Assembly (NCBI GenBank): GCA_949747935.1
Contig: CATKHE010000206.1
Span: forward strand, 1-8,825
Length of the DNA: 8,825 nucleotides
Direction of reading: 5' to 3'
Origin: an uncultured Eubacteriales bacterium
GTDB lineage: Bacteria > Bacillota_A > Clostridia > Oscillospirales > Oscillospiraceae
The notes beneath the pieces were generated by a model, which had not been told where the DNA came from, did not search any database, and was given only the letters and a program-made list of their open reading frames with translations. A program made the position numbers and the translations under genes. This document shows positions 1-6,451 of this stretch, piece after piece; position 1 is the first letter of the stretch; each line of letters starts with the position of its first letter.

Positions 1-2
1 AG

Positions 3-335
3 ATTTACCTGAAGGCTTTTGAAATCATTGTTCGGGAGGAACAGCCCTGGGCCATCATGAGCTCCTACAACGTCGTCAACGGCCGGCGGGCCTCGGAGAG
101 CCGGGAACTGCTGACCTCTATTCTCCGGGAGGAGTGGGGCTACGCCGGATTGGTGATGTCCGACTGGTGGACCCGCGGGGAGCAGTATAAGGAAATCCTG
201 GCCGGGAACGATCTGAAAATGGCCAACGGCTACCCGGAGCGTATGGAGGAGGCCGTGAAGCTGGGAGCGGTCAGCCGGGGCGACTTGGAGATTTGTGCTA
301 AAAGGGTGCTGGAGTTAATTTTGAGAATTGACTAA
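3..335 (+). CDS. Glycoside hydrolase family 3 enzyme, C-terminal 110 residues (5' truncated by window edge)
   Basis: This is the 3' end of a GH3 beta-glycosidase (beta-glucosidase or related exo-glycosidase), an enzyme that hydrolyses terminal beta-linked sugars by a retaining mechanism. The frame is open from the first bases to a TAA at 333-335, giving 110 visible residues. The segment AIMSSYNVVNG followed by ASESRELLTSILREEWGYAG and LVMSDWW is the characteristic end of the GH3 N-type (TIM barrel) domain, and the Asp of SDW (visible residue 54) is the expected catalytic nucleophile. AGNDLKM and a closing RVLELILRID helix follow, then the protein stops. In the usual GH3 order a second alpha/beta domain would follow here. 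Its absence suggests either the reversed order known from Ruminococcus albus and Butyrivibrio beta-glucosidases (C-type domain first) or a single-domain protein. Family is confident; substrate cannot be told. Confidence 0.88.
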   Translation: MYLKAFEIIVREEQPWAIMSSYNVVNGRRASESRELLTSILREEWGYAGLVMSDWWTRGEQYKEILAGNDLKMANGYPERMEEAVKLGAVSRGDLEICAKRVLELILRID

Positions 336-670
336 TTTCTCTTTGGGGACGGATATGCCGGCCTCCAAGATATTGCCCTTGCAGCCGCTTATCCGGATAG
401 CCGGAGCCTCCGATGCTGCAGCAACTGCGTTTTCCATGCTATTGTTTACCACATTCTTTTGCCTTTGTGAATACAGCTTCTAAGAACAAAAAGCGCCTTT
501 TCCAAAGCGGTAGTAGCTTTTGCCCCAAAACATAGCATGTACAAAAAATATTGTAAAGGTAAGTTTCAGTCCCTGCTTTTGAGAGCAGCCTCCCTAAACA
601 GTTAAAAAATCTGCAACCCTTAATAAAAAGTGGGGAAGTCTGTTTTTACAAACTTTCCCCGAAAACGGCC
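336..670. other. Intergenic stretch without a convincing gene
   Basis: About 335 bases follow the GH3 stop with no ORF that has both a ribosome binding site and a recognisable product. Both strands have roughly 40-codon open frames at the left (plus 355-483, minus 437-315), but neither resembles a known family. From about 460 the base composition becomes clearly more AT-rich than the flanking genes, with many short A and T runs. There is no clear plus-strand terminator for the GH3 gene. The one strong hairpin (632-660) is listed separately. A decayed gene or old insertion site is possible but unproven. Confidence 0.5.
626..660 (-). terminator. Orphan intrinsic terminator-like hairpin on the minus strand
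   Basis: Read on the minus strand, GGGGAA...TTCCCC arms (660-655 and 637-632) form a stem that continues, with one bulged A, through GU/AC, a U-G wobble and UGU/ACA to an AAAA loop. It is followed by ACTTTTTATT, the layout of a rho-independent terminator. No minus-strand gene is recognised upstream of it (positions above 660), so what it would terminate is unclear. On the plus strand it is followed by GAAAAC, so it is unlikely to terminate the GH3 transcript. Confidence 0.45.
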
Positions 671-699
671 TTGCAATTTCTGCCGTCATAGGTTAAAAT
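671..699 (+). promoter_or_regulatory. Candidate sigma-A promoter for the surface-protein gene
   Basis: TTGCAA at 671-676 and TAAAAT at 694-699 are separated by exactly 17 bases, a good fit to the vegetative -35/-10 pattern (4 of 6 and 5 of 6 matches). Transcription would begin near 706 and leave a leader of about 310 nucleotides before the start codon at 1016. No equally good pair with correct spacing was found closer to the gene, although AT-rich stretches near 813-828 contain -10-like hexamers. The assignment rests on sequence match alone. Confidence 0.45.
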
Positions 700-705
700 G
701 GCCAT

Positions 706-1015
706 GGAGACATAAATAGCGGCAGAGCATAGCGGGCTGCAACCCGCTATACTCCGATGAAGAGTGTTATCCCCACTCAACACTATAGTCTCGAAAGACT
801 ACACTGTATCTCCTATTATACTGTTATATCGCCCAATTTGCAACAGGAAACAGTTTGGAATGGGTTTGGTGTTTCGCTTTGATTGGGTTCAGTCAGGCGG
901 TGTTGAGTCATACGCTCAGCACCGCTTTTATGTTTCCGGCAGCCCACCGGGCGGAGGCAGTCCTCCCTGTCCGGCAGGGTCCTGTTGGAAGACTAAAATT
1001 GAGAGGAAGAAGCAT
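706..1015 (+). promoter_or_regulatory. Hairpin-rich 5' leader of the surface-protein gene (candidate structured RNA)
   Basis: This roughly 310-base stretch holds a series of hairpins. They are an 8-bp stem (729-736 with 743-750), a 6-bp stem (763-768 with 779-784), a 6-bp stem with CGAA loop (786-791 with 796-801), and an 11-bp stem (897-907 with 915-925, one G-U) followed by TTTTA. A compact cluster at 936-988 follows, in which CCGGCAG and CTGTTGG can pair and enclose three small hairpins (GCCC/GGGC, GGAGG/CCTCC, CCCTG/CAGGG). The 11-bp stem plus T run resembles an attenuator-type terminator ahead of the ribosome binding site. I do not recognise a known riboswitch class. The reading frame of the downstream gene is open back to a GTG at 764, but the signal peptide argues against translation of this part. 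Confidence 0.4.
897..929 (+). terminator. Possible leader terminator/attenuator hairpin
   Basis: GCGGTGTTGAG (897-907) pairs with CTCAGCACCGC (915-925) through 11 consecutive positions including one G-U, around a 7-base loop, and is followed directly by TTTTA. It lies about 87 bases upstream of the start codon, inside the presumed leader, which is the usual place for transcription attenuation. The T tract is short, so termination would be partial or conditional. Confidence 0.4.
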
Positions 1016-3358
1016 ATGAAACAAAAGATGATATCCTTGGCACTGGCTCTGTCCCTGTGTTTGGGACTATGTGTTCCCGTTTTTGCCGCTGACAATGTAT
1101 TTGTTGTTGAAAACGGGATCTTGGTGGAGTACAACGGCAGCGGAGGAGATGTGAAGATCCCGGCCGGAGTAACTGAGATTGCCCCCGGGGCCTTTGCCAT
1201 CAACCGGTCCTTTGTTTCGTCTGTGGTCATTCCGGAAGGCTGTGTTAAGATCGACGATGAGGCGTTCTGTTTTTTGGGAGATCTGGTTCCGTCGGTAAAG
1301 GTGACCCTGCCCTCCACGCTGCGGGTGATTGGCGACCGGGCCTTTGAAGAGGCCCATGTCACGCAGATTAATTTTCCGGAAGGTCTGGTGAGTATCGGAG
1401 AAACCGCTTTTGAGGGCAGCTACCTTTCCAGCGTCACGCTTCCCTCCTCCCTGAAGAGCCTGGGTGCCGGTGCCTTTGGACACAGTGAGAAGCTTTCTCA
1501 AGTGTCCTGGATCGGGCACAATTTTTCAGAGAAGGAAATTGAAAACTATTTTTTCAACACCCCTTTCCAGTATATGACTGCGGCGGGTGGAGGTACTGTC
1601 CCCGATACCGGGTCCGGGGAAGAACCTGATCCTGGTTCCGACAAAGACCCTGGCTCCCCTTCCGCTGACTTTGTCATTGAGAAAGGGGTTCTGGTGGAAT
1701 ATACTGGCTCCGCTACCACTGTCACTGTCCCGGATGGAGTTACTGTCATTGGTAAAAGAGCGTTTGCGGAGCAGCGTTTTATTACTCGAGTCATTCTGCC
1801 CGCGGGGGTCACCCGCATAGAGGAACAGGCGTTCCAGCGCTGTTCCTCTCTCAGTCAAATGACCCTGCCCACGGGGCTGGAATATCTTGGCCCGCAGTCC
1901 TTCGGGAACTGCACCTTGCTCAAGAGCATCAATTTCCCCGCTTCTCTGGTCGAGATCGATGAACGGGCCTTTGAGTACTCCAGCCTGACTGGTGCGATTC
2001 GGCTGCCCACCGGCTTGAAACGCTTGGGCGGAGCCGCGTTCTGCTCCACCAATATCCTGTCCCTTACCCTGCCGGAAAATATGGATTACATCGGGAGCGG
2101 TCTGGTCAGCGGCTGTGAATCCCTCACCAGCATTGTGTTCCCACGCAAGGGCAGGGCGGTGGAGGAGCTGAAGGACCTGAATGAGAGCCAGTTCTGGAGC
2201 CGTATTGGGGGCGAGGTGCCCAAGCTGCAGGAGATCAGGAACATTCCCAGCACTGCTTATGCGGAAGCAGTAGCCTCCAACCAGGCGTCCGTCGACCAAT
2301 TGGGCGACCCGAAGCGTTATCTTGCCGTCCGCAGCGACGCCATCACCGCAAAGGCAAAGGAGATCACCGCGGGGCTGACCCGTGATTATGACAAGGCCAA
2401 GGCTATCAACCAGTGGGTAGCCCAAAATATTGACTATGATTATGCCTATTTCGGGGGCCATTCCAGCACGACCGCTACCACAGCGGACGACGTACTGACC
2501 AGCCGAAAGGCGGTGTGCGGCGGTTTTTCTAATCTGACCAGGGCGCTCCTCCAGGCCTCCGGGATCCCCGCCGTCTGCATCCATGGCCGGGCCGGGGGCG
2601 GCCGCCATGCCTGGAATGCCGCTTATGTGGACGGGAAATGGATCTTCCTGGATTCCACTTGGAGCCGTCCGGGTGACGGCAGCATGTATGATGCCCGCTA
2701 TTTCGACCCCTCGGTTTATTTCCTCTCTCAAAGCCACCGGCAGGAGGGCACCTTTACGGTTCCCACACAGGAAATGCCCGAGCCTGGACAGGACGGCAGT
2801 GAGACAGACCAGGGAGAAACTGATATTCCGGAAGAACCGGAAATCAGCTTTGACGATGTGCCCGATGATGCCTATTATGCCAAGCCGGTCAAATGGGCGA
2901 TCGAAAAAAACATTACCGGCGGCACCACCGAGACCACCTTCTCGCCCGACGATACTTGCAATAGGGCGCAGATTTTAACTTTCCTGTGGCGTGCCAACGG
3001 CTGTGCGGAGCCGACAGTGGCAAACCCCTTCACTGATATTCAGACTGCCGATTATTATTACAAGGCGGCTCTGTGGGCCGCCGAAAAGGGGATTGTAGCT
3101 GGTCCTGTTTTCGGCGCTAATACCAGCTGTACCCGCGCCATGACCGTGGAATACCTCTGGCAGGCGGCGGGAAGCCCCACGCCTGCCGGCAAGGCCGGCT
3201 TCACCGACGTTCCCGCCGATGCGGACTACGCGCGGGCCGTGGCCTGGGCGGTGGAGCAGGAAATCACCGGCGGCACTGGCGACAATCACTTTTCTCCCTT
3301 TGATACCTGCACCCGTGGACACATTGTCACGTTTCTGTACCGCGCGATGGGAGAGTAA
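1016..3358 (+). CDS. Secreted LRR (BspA-type) / transglutaminase-like / triple-SLH cell-surface protein
   Basis: This encodes a 780-residue exported protein predicted to sit on the cell wall. ATG 1016 was chosen over the open upstream frame because AGAGGAAG precedes it by about 7 bases and it opens a classic signal peptide (KQK, hydrophobic core, PVFAA; likely cleavage after Ala25). Residues 26-165 and 217-375 are two BspA-type LRR_5 blocks with repeated LP.GL..IG..AF units. Each begins with a related motif (GILVEYNGS and GVLVEYTGS), so the block is duplicated. Pro/Gly/Asp-rich linkers lie at 191-216 and 582-610. Residues about 435-550 form a transglutaminase-like domain with Cys501 (AVCGGFSN), His531 (RHAWNA) and Asp546 (FLDSTW), an intact papain-type triad. 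Three SLH domains (about 611-658, 671-717, 728-777) should bind a secondary wall polymer. The LRRs suggest adhesion. The catalytic activity (peptidase, amidase or cross-linking) cannot be told. Confidence 0.9.
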   Translation: MKQKMISLALALSLCLGLCVPVFAADNVFVVENGILVEYNGSGGDVKIPAGVTEIAPGAFAINRSFVSSVVIPEGCVKIDDEAFCFLGDLVPSVKVTLPSTLRVIGDRAFEEAHVTQINFPEGLVSIGETAFEGSYLSSVTLPSSLKSLGAGAFGHSEKLSQVSWIGHNFSEKEIENYFFNTPFQYMTAAGGGTVPDTGSGEEPDPGSDKDPGSPSADFVIEKGVLVEYTGSATTVTVPDGVTVIGKRAFAEQRFITRVILPAGVTRIEEQAFQRCSSLSQMTLPTGLEYLGPQSFGNCTLLKSINFPASLVEIDERAFEYSSLTGAIRLPTGLKRLGGAAFCSTNILSLTLPENMDYIGSGLVSGCESLTSIVFPRKGRAVEELKDLNESQFWSRIGGEVPKLQEIRNIPSTAYAEAVASNQASVDQLGDPKRYLAVRSDAITAKAKEITAGLTRDYDKAKAINQWVAQNIDYDYAYFGGHSSTTATTADDVLTSRKAVCGGFSNLTRALLQASGIPAVCIHGRAGGGRHAWNAAYVDGKWIFLDSTWSRPGDGSMYDARYFDPSVYFLSQSHRQEGTFTVPTQEMPEPGQDGSETDQGETDIPEEPEISFDDVPDDAYYAKPVKWAIEKNITGGTTETTFSPDDTCNRAQILTFLWRANGCAEPTVANPFTDIQTADYYYKAALWAAEKGIVAGPVFGANTSCTRAMTVEYLWQAAGSPTPAGKAGFTDVPADADYARAVAWAVEQEITGGTGDNHFSPFDTCTRGHIVTFLYRAMGE

Positions 3359-3416
3359 GGTTAGACAGCCTCTGATAGCTCAGAGCATGTAACCCATGAA
3401 AAAATACCCACCACCT
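3359..3416. other. Short spacer after the surface-protein gene with a small hairpin
   Basis: A 6-bp stem, CTCTGA (3370-3375) with TCAGAG (3380-3385), has a TAGC loop but no T run. It is a poor terminator for the plus-strand gene. An A6 tract at about 3400-3405 reads as a T6 run on the minus strand, downstream of the large palindrome, and may help terminate the convergent ATPase transcript. Confidence 0.3.
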
Positions 3417-3479
3417 TGCACTGCACCCCATTTGTTAGACAAGCATACCATACTTGTTTAACAAATGGGGTGCAGTGCA
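3417..3479. repeat. 63-bp near-perfect palindrome with TG...CA ends, IS3/IS150-end-like
   Basis: The arms 3417-3443 and 3453-3479 are 27 bp long and complementary except for one position (3438/3458, a G-T opposition that is a wobble in RNA), around a 9-base centre CATACCATA. The element begins TG and ends CA, and its arms contain CTGCACCCCATTTGTTAGAC. From general knowledge this resembles the terminal inverted repeats of IS3-family elements of the IS150 group, which end in TG/CA and often carry an ACTGCACCCC-like motif followed by GTTAGAC. No transposase lies between the arms, so this would be a minimal nonautonomous remnant. No matching target duplication is evident (left CACCT, right GTTTG). 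It sits between two convergent genes and could also end transcripts from both sides. Confidence 0.7.
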
Positions 3480-3498
3480 GTTTGGGCCTGCCGCTTAT

Positions 3499-6138
3499 TT
3501 ACTTTTTCACTTCTGTATGTTCAAGCACAGGCTTTACCTTCTGCCGCCCCTTGGCCCACTCGCAGATGGGGATGGGGGCCATGGCCAGGGCCAGGACAGT
3601 AAACCACTGAGGAGCGTTCATCGGTGTCACGGAGAACACGCCCTGTAGGGGCGGGATGAGCAGAACGGACAGCTGCATAGCCAATCCTGCCAGAAAGGCC
3701 CGGTTCATAGCCGGGTTGGACAGTATCCCCTGGGCGAAGAGGGATCGGTCCTCGCTGCGCACATTGAAGGCGTGGAAGAGCTGACAGAGGGTCAGGGTGG
3801 CAAAGGCCATGGTGTTGGCGGCGGCCCCCTCCATTCCCGGGGCACCCAGCCGGGTGAGGCCCAAAAAATAGGCTGTCAAAGTGAGGCTCCCCACCATCAG
3901 GCCCTGCCATGCCAGACGGAGGGAGAATTTTCTGTCAAAGAGCCCGGCGGAGGTGTCCCGGGGTTCTTCCTCCATCACACCCTCCTCCACTGGTTCCACC
4001 CCCAAGGCCAGGGCAGGGAGGGAATCCGTCACTAAATTGAGCCACAGCAGCTGCACCGGCACCAGGGGCATCTGCCCAAAACCAGCCACCGTGGCCGCGA
4101 AGATGGTGAAAATTTCCCCAATGTTGCACGAGAGCAGATAGTGGATGGCCTTGCGGATATTGGAATAAATGCCCCGGCCCTCCTCAATAGCGGCTACGAT
4201 GGTGGAGAAATTGTCGTCGGTGAGAATCATGTCCGCCGCCCCTTTGGCCACGTCGGTGCCCGTTTTTCCCATGGCGCAGCCGATGTCGGCGGCATTCAGG
4301 GCCGGGGCGTCGTTGACCCCGTCCCCCGTCATGGCCACTACCTTTCCCCGCTTCTGCCAGGCCTGAACAATGCGCATTTTATGCTCCGGGGATACCCGGG
4401 CGAAGACGGCAAATTTTTCAATGTCTGCCTCCAGCACCTCCTGGGGCATGAAGTCCAGCTCCGTCCCTGTCACCGTCCAGTCTCCGGGGCGGGCAATCTC
4501 CAACTCCCGGGCTACCGCCAGGGCCGTGGCCCGGTGGTCGCCGGTAATCATCACCGGCCGCACCCCGGCCAGGTGGCACTTGGCTACTGCCGCCCGCACC
4601 TCGGGCCGGGGTGGGTCCATCAGGCCGAAGAGGCCCAAAAAGGTAAGCCCCTGCTCTACCTGTCCCGGTTCCGGGTCAGAGGGCAGACGGCTCAGCTCCC
4701 GCCGGGCCACGGCGATCACCCGCAGGGCCTTGCTCGCCATCTCCTCATTGGCGGAGGTGATTCGGGCCCGATCGCTCTGGGTCATGGGGCCTTTGGGAGT
4801 GCTGACGCACCGGCCCAGAAGCACGTCAGGGGCACCCTTCACAAAAGCGGTCCAGATCCCTGTCTCATTTTTATGTATGGTAGTCATCAGCTTTCGGTTG
4901 GAATCAAAGGGAATATCCCCTTCCCGCGGGAGCCGCTCCAGCTCCCGGCTCTGGTCCACCCCATCCTGGGCGGCGAACACTACCAGCGCCCCCTCGGTGG
5001 GGTCGCCGGAGGCGGTGGGGGCCCCAGCCCTCCACTCCAGCCGGGCGTCGGAGCAGAGGCAGCCGGCCAGCATGGCCTCCCGACGCCGGGCCCCTGGGGT
5101 GAGCCAGACCTGCTGGACGGTCATTTTGTTTTGGGTGAGGGTGCCCGTCTTATCAGAACAGATTACCCCGGCGCAGCCCAGGGTCTCCACCGCCGGCAGC
5201 TTCTTCACAATGGCGTTCCGACCTGCCAGCCGCTGGATTCCCAGGGCAAGAACGATGGTGACAATGGCGGGCAGACCCTCTGGGATGGCGGCCACCGCCA
5301 GGGAGACGGCGGTGAGAAACATGTCCAGAAGCCCCTTGCCCTGGAACAGTCCCACCCCGAACATCACGGCGCATACCGCCAGGCACAGAAAAGACAGGGA
5401 CCTTGAGATTTCCGCCATCCGACGTTGGAGGGGGGTCTCGCCCTCGCTGCGCTCCAAAAGGAGTCCGGCGATTTGTCCCATCTCGGTCTCCATACCGGTG
5501 GATACCACCAGGGCGGTCCCCCGGCCGGCGGTGATAAGGGTGCCTGAAATGAGCATATTTACCCGGTCGCCCAGCGGGGTGTCCTGCGGAAGCGCTTCCA
5601 CCACCTGCTTCTCCACTGGAACGGATTCCCCGGTCATAGCCGATTCGTCGGCCTGGAGACGGCTGCACTCCAGAATACGGGCATCAGCTGGGACCTGGTC
5701 CCCGGCCTCCAGGAGGATCACGTCTCCCGGTACCAGAGCGGTGGCGGCGATCCGCCGGGGCTCCCCGTCCCGAAGAGCGCTTGCTTGGGGCGAGGACATC
5801 CGCCGCAGTTCCTCCAGGGCCTGCTGGGCGTGGTCCTCCTGAGTGATGGAAATCACACCGTTGACTACCACAATCACCAGGATGATCACCCCGTCCAGCC
5901 AGTCCTCACCGCCGCTTGCCGCCAGCGACAGGGCCGCCGCCGCCAGAAGCACCAGGATCATAGGGTCCTTCAGCTGACCCAGAATCCGAATGAGGAGGCT
6001 GGGCGGGTCGGGTTGAGCCAGCTGGTTGGGGCCGTACTTCTCCAGCCGCCGGGCCGCGTCCCGCTGGGTCAGCCCCTGAGGCCGACCTTCCACCTCCCCC
6101 ATCACCTGAGACATGCTCCGGCTGTGCCAGTCTCCCAT
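3499..6138 (-). CDS. Calcium-transporting P-type ATPase (P2A/SERCA-like)
   Basis: This 879-residue membrane pump probably exports Ca2+ from the cytoplasm at the cost of ATP. The order is complete for the family: N-terminal cation-ATPase domain (about 10-75), M1-M2, actuator loop with TGES (169-172), M3-M4 with PEGL (286-289), phosphorylation site DKTGTLT with Asp329, nucleotide-binding KGAPD (434-438), DPPRPE (508-513), TGD (532-534), hinge TGDGVNDAP (604-612), then M5-M10. Ca-site residues of SERCA are matched by Glu287, Asn672, Glu675, Asn701, Thr704 and Asp705. The position of SERCA Glu908 is Gln786 in CQLFHAFN, which may weaken site I, so one Ca2+ per cycle is plausible. The start at 6138 has AAGGAG (6154-6149) 10 bases upstream and the extended -10 TGCTATACT (6175-6167). 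Mn2+ or another divalent ion cannot be excluded. The gene stands alone and converges on the surface-protein gene. Confidence 0.93.
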   Translation of the reverse strand: MGDWHSRSMSQVMGEVEGRPQGLTQRDAARRLEKYGPNQLAQPDPPSLLIRILGQLKDPMILVLLAAAALSLAASGGEDWLDGVIILVIVVVNGVISITQEDHAQQALEELRRMSSPQASALRDGEPRRIAATALVPGDVILLEAGDQVPADARILECSRLQADESAMTGESVPVEKQVVEALPQDTPLGDRVNMLISGTLITAGRGTALVVSTGMETEMGQIAGLLLERSEGETPLQRRMAEISRSLSFLCLAVCAVMFGVGLFQGKGLLDMFLTAVSLAVAAIPEGLPAIVTIVLALGIQRLAGRNAIVKKLPAVETLGCAGVICSDKTGTLTQNKMTVQQVWLTPGARRREAMLAGCLCSDARLEWRAGAPTASGDPTEGALVVFAAQDGVDQSRELERLPREGDIPFDSNRKLMTTIHKNETGIWTAFVKGAPDVLLGRCVSTPKGPMTQSDRARITSANEEMASKALRVIAVARRELSRLPSDPEPGQVEQGLTFLGLFGLMDPPRPEVRAAVAKCHLAGVRPVMITGDHRATALAVARELEIARPGDWTVTGTELDFMPQEVLEADIEKFAVFARVSPEHKMRIVQAWQKRGKVVAMTGDGVNDAPALNAADIGCAMGKTGTDVAKGAADMILTDDNFSTIVAAIEEGRGIYSNIRKAIHYLLSCNIGEIFTIFAATVAGFGQMPLVPVQLLWLNLVTDSLPALALGVEPVEEGVMEEEPRDTSAGLFDRKFSLRLAWQGLMVGSLTLTAYFLGLTRLGAPGMEGAAANTMAFATLTLCQLFHAFNVRSEDRSLFAQGILSNPAMNRAFLAGLAMQLSVLLIPPLQGVFSVTPMNAPQWFTVLALAMAPIPICEWAKGRQKVKPVLEHTEVKK

Positions 6139-6166
6139 GGCCTCATCACTCCTTCCAGTTTATTCC

Positions 6167-6175
6167 AGTATAGCA
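6167..6175 (-). promoter_or_regulatory. Extended -10 promoter of the ATPase gene
   Basis: Read on the minus strand, TGCTATACT is an extended -10 element (TGN plus TATACT, 5 of 6 to consensus). Transcription would start near 6160 and give a leader of only about 22 bases that contains the AAGGAG ribosome binding site. No good -35 is visible at 16-18 bases upstream, as is common with extended -10 promoters. Confidence 0.5.
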
Positions 6176-6214
6176 AGGGCATGTCCACTATTTTGGCGAA
6201 AGCCGTCGGGAAGC

Positions 6215-6248
6215 AAAAATGTCCTGCCGGGATTCTTCTCCCGGCGGG
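6215..6248 (-). terminator. Minus-strand terminator-like hairpin upstream of the ATPase promoter
   Basis: CCTGCCGGGA (6223-6232) pairs with TCCCGGCGGG (6239-6248) over 10 positions with one T-G wobble and a 6-base loop. Read on the minus strand the stem is followed by ACATTTTTGC (T run 6219-6215). It lies upstream of the putative ATPase promoter, so it would stop minus-strand transcripts arising in the pgi upstream region rather than the main ATPase mRNA. If a second, distal ATPase promoter exists it would act as an attenuator. Confidence 0.45.
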
Positions 6249-6395
6249 CATCCTCTTAAGTTTTGATTTTGACGCTTTGACGGAAATTTCTCCGGCGATT
6301 TGACGAACAGCGCAGTTCAGCCAGATTGCATTGTTCGTATAATAGTTTATTGCTATCCCGCTGATTTCTGCAAAAAATTGTGTTTGTCTGGCTGC

Positions 6396-6451
6396 AAAAT
6401 TCCTCGCCGTTGTGCATATTTCTATTTTTTAAACGGCGACTAAGGAATTTT
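6396..6451. repeat. Long interrupted inverted repeat (9 + 7 bp)
   Basis: AAAATTCCT (6396-6404) pairs with AGGAATTTT (6443-6451) and the adjoining CGCCGTT (6405-6411) pairs with AACGGCG (6432-6438). Only ACTA (6439-6442) bulges on the right side, and the loop is 20 bases. All 16 pairs are Watson-Crick. There is no T run after it on either strand, so it is not an obvious terminator. Confidence 0.55.

Noticed and set aside
315..437. 40-codon minus-strand ORF (starting MENAVAAASEAP) and the 42-codon plus-strand ORF over 355-483
   Set aside because: Neither matches a family I know. The minus ORF lacks a ribosome binding site and overlaps the GH3 end, and the plus ORF has only a weak GGGG-type site. 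Gene remnants are possible but cannot be supported.
764..1015. In-frame extension of the surface-protein gene back to a GTG at 764 (84 extra codons)
   Set aside because: The signal peptide begins at ATG 1016 with a good ribosome binding site. The upstream translation looks noncoding and the DNA is full of hairpins, so the open frame is probably chance.
1526..2737. 403-codon minus-strand open frame inside the surface-protein gene
   Set aside because: It is antisense to well-defined LRR and transglutaminase domains and has no recognisable product.
3416..3648. Two 64-codon plus-strand ORFs starting within the palindrome
   Set aside because: They run antisense into the ATPase C-terminus and their starts lie inside the inverted repeat, with no ribosome binding site.
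4141..5842. Long plus-strand open frames of 421 and 490 codons opposite the ATPase gene
   Set aside because: They lie antisense to a complete, motif-rich P-type ATPase. Their translations are Arg/Ser/Gly/Pro-rich without family features, which is typical of shadows in GC-rich DNA.
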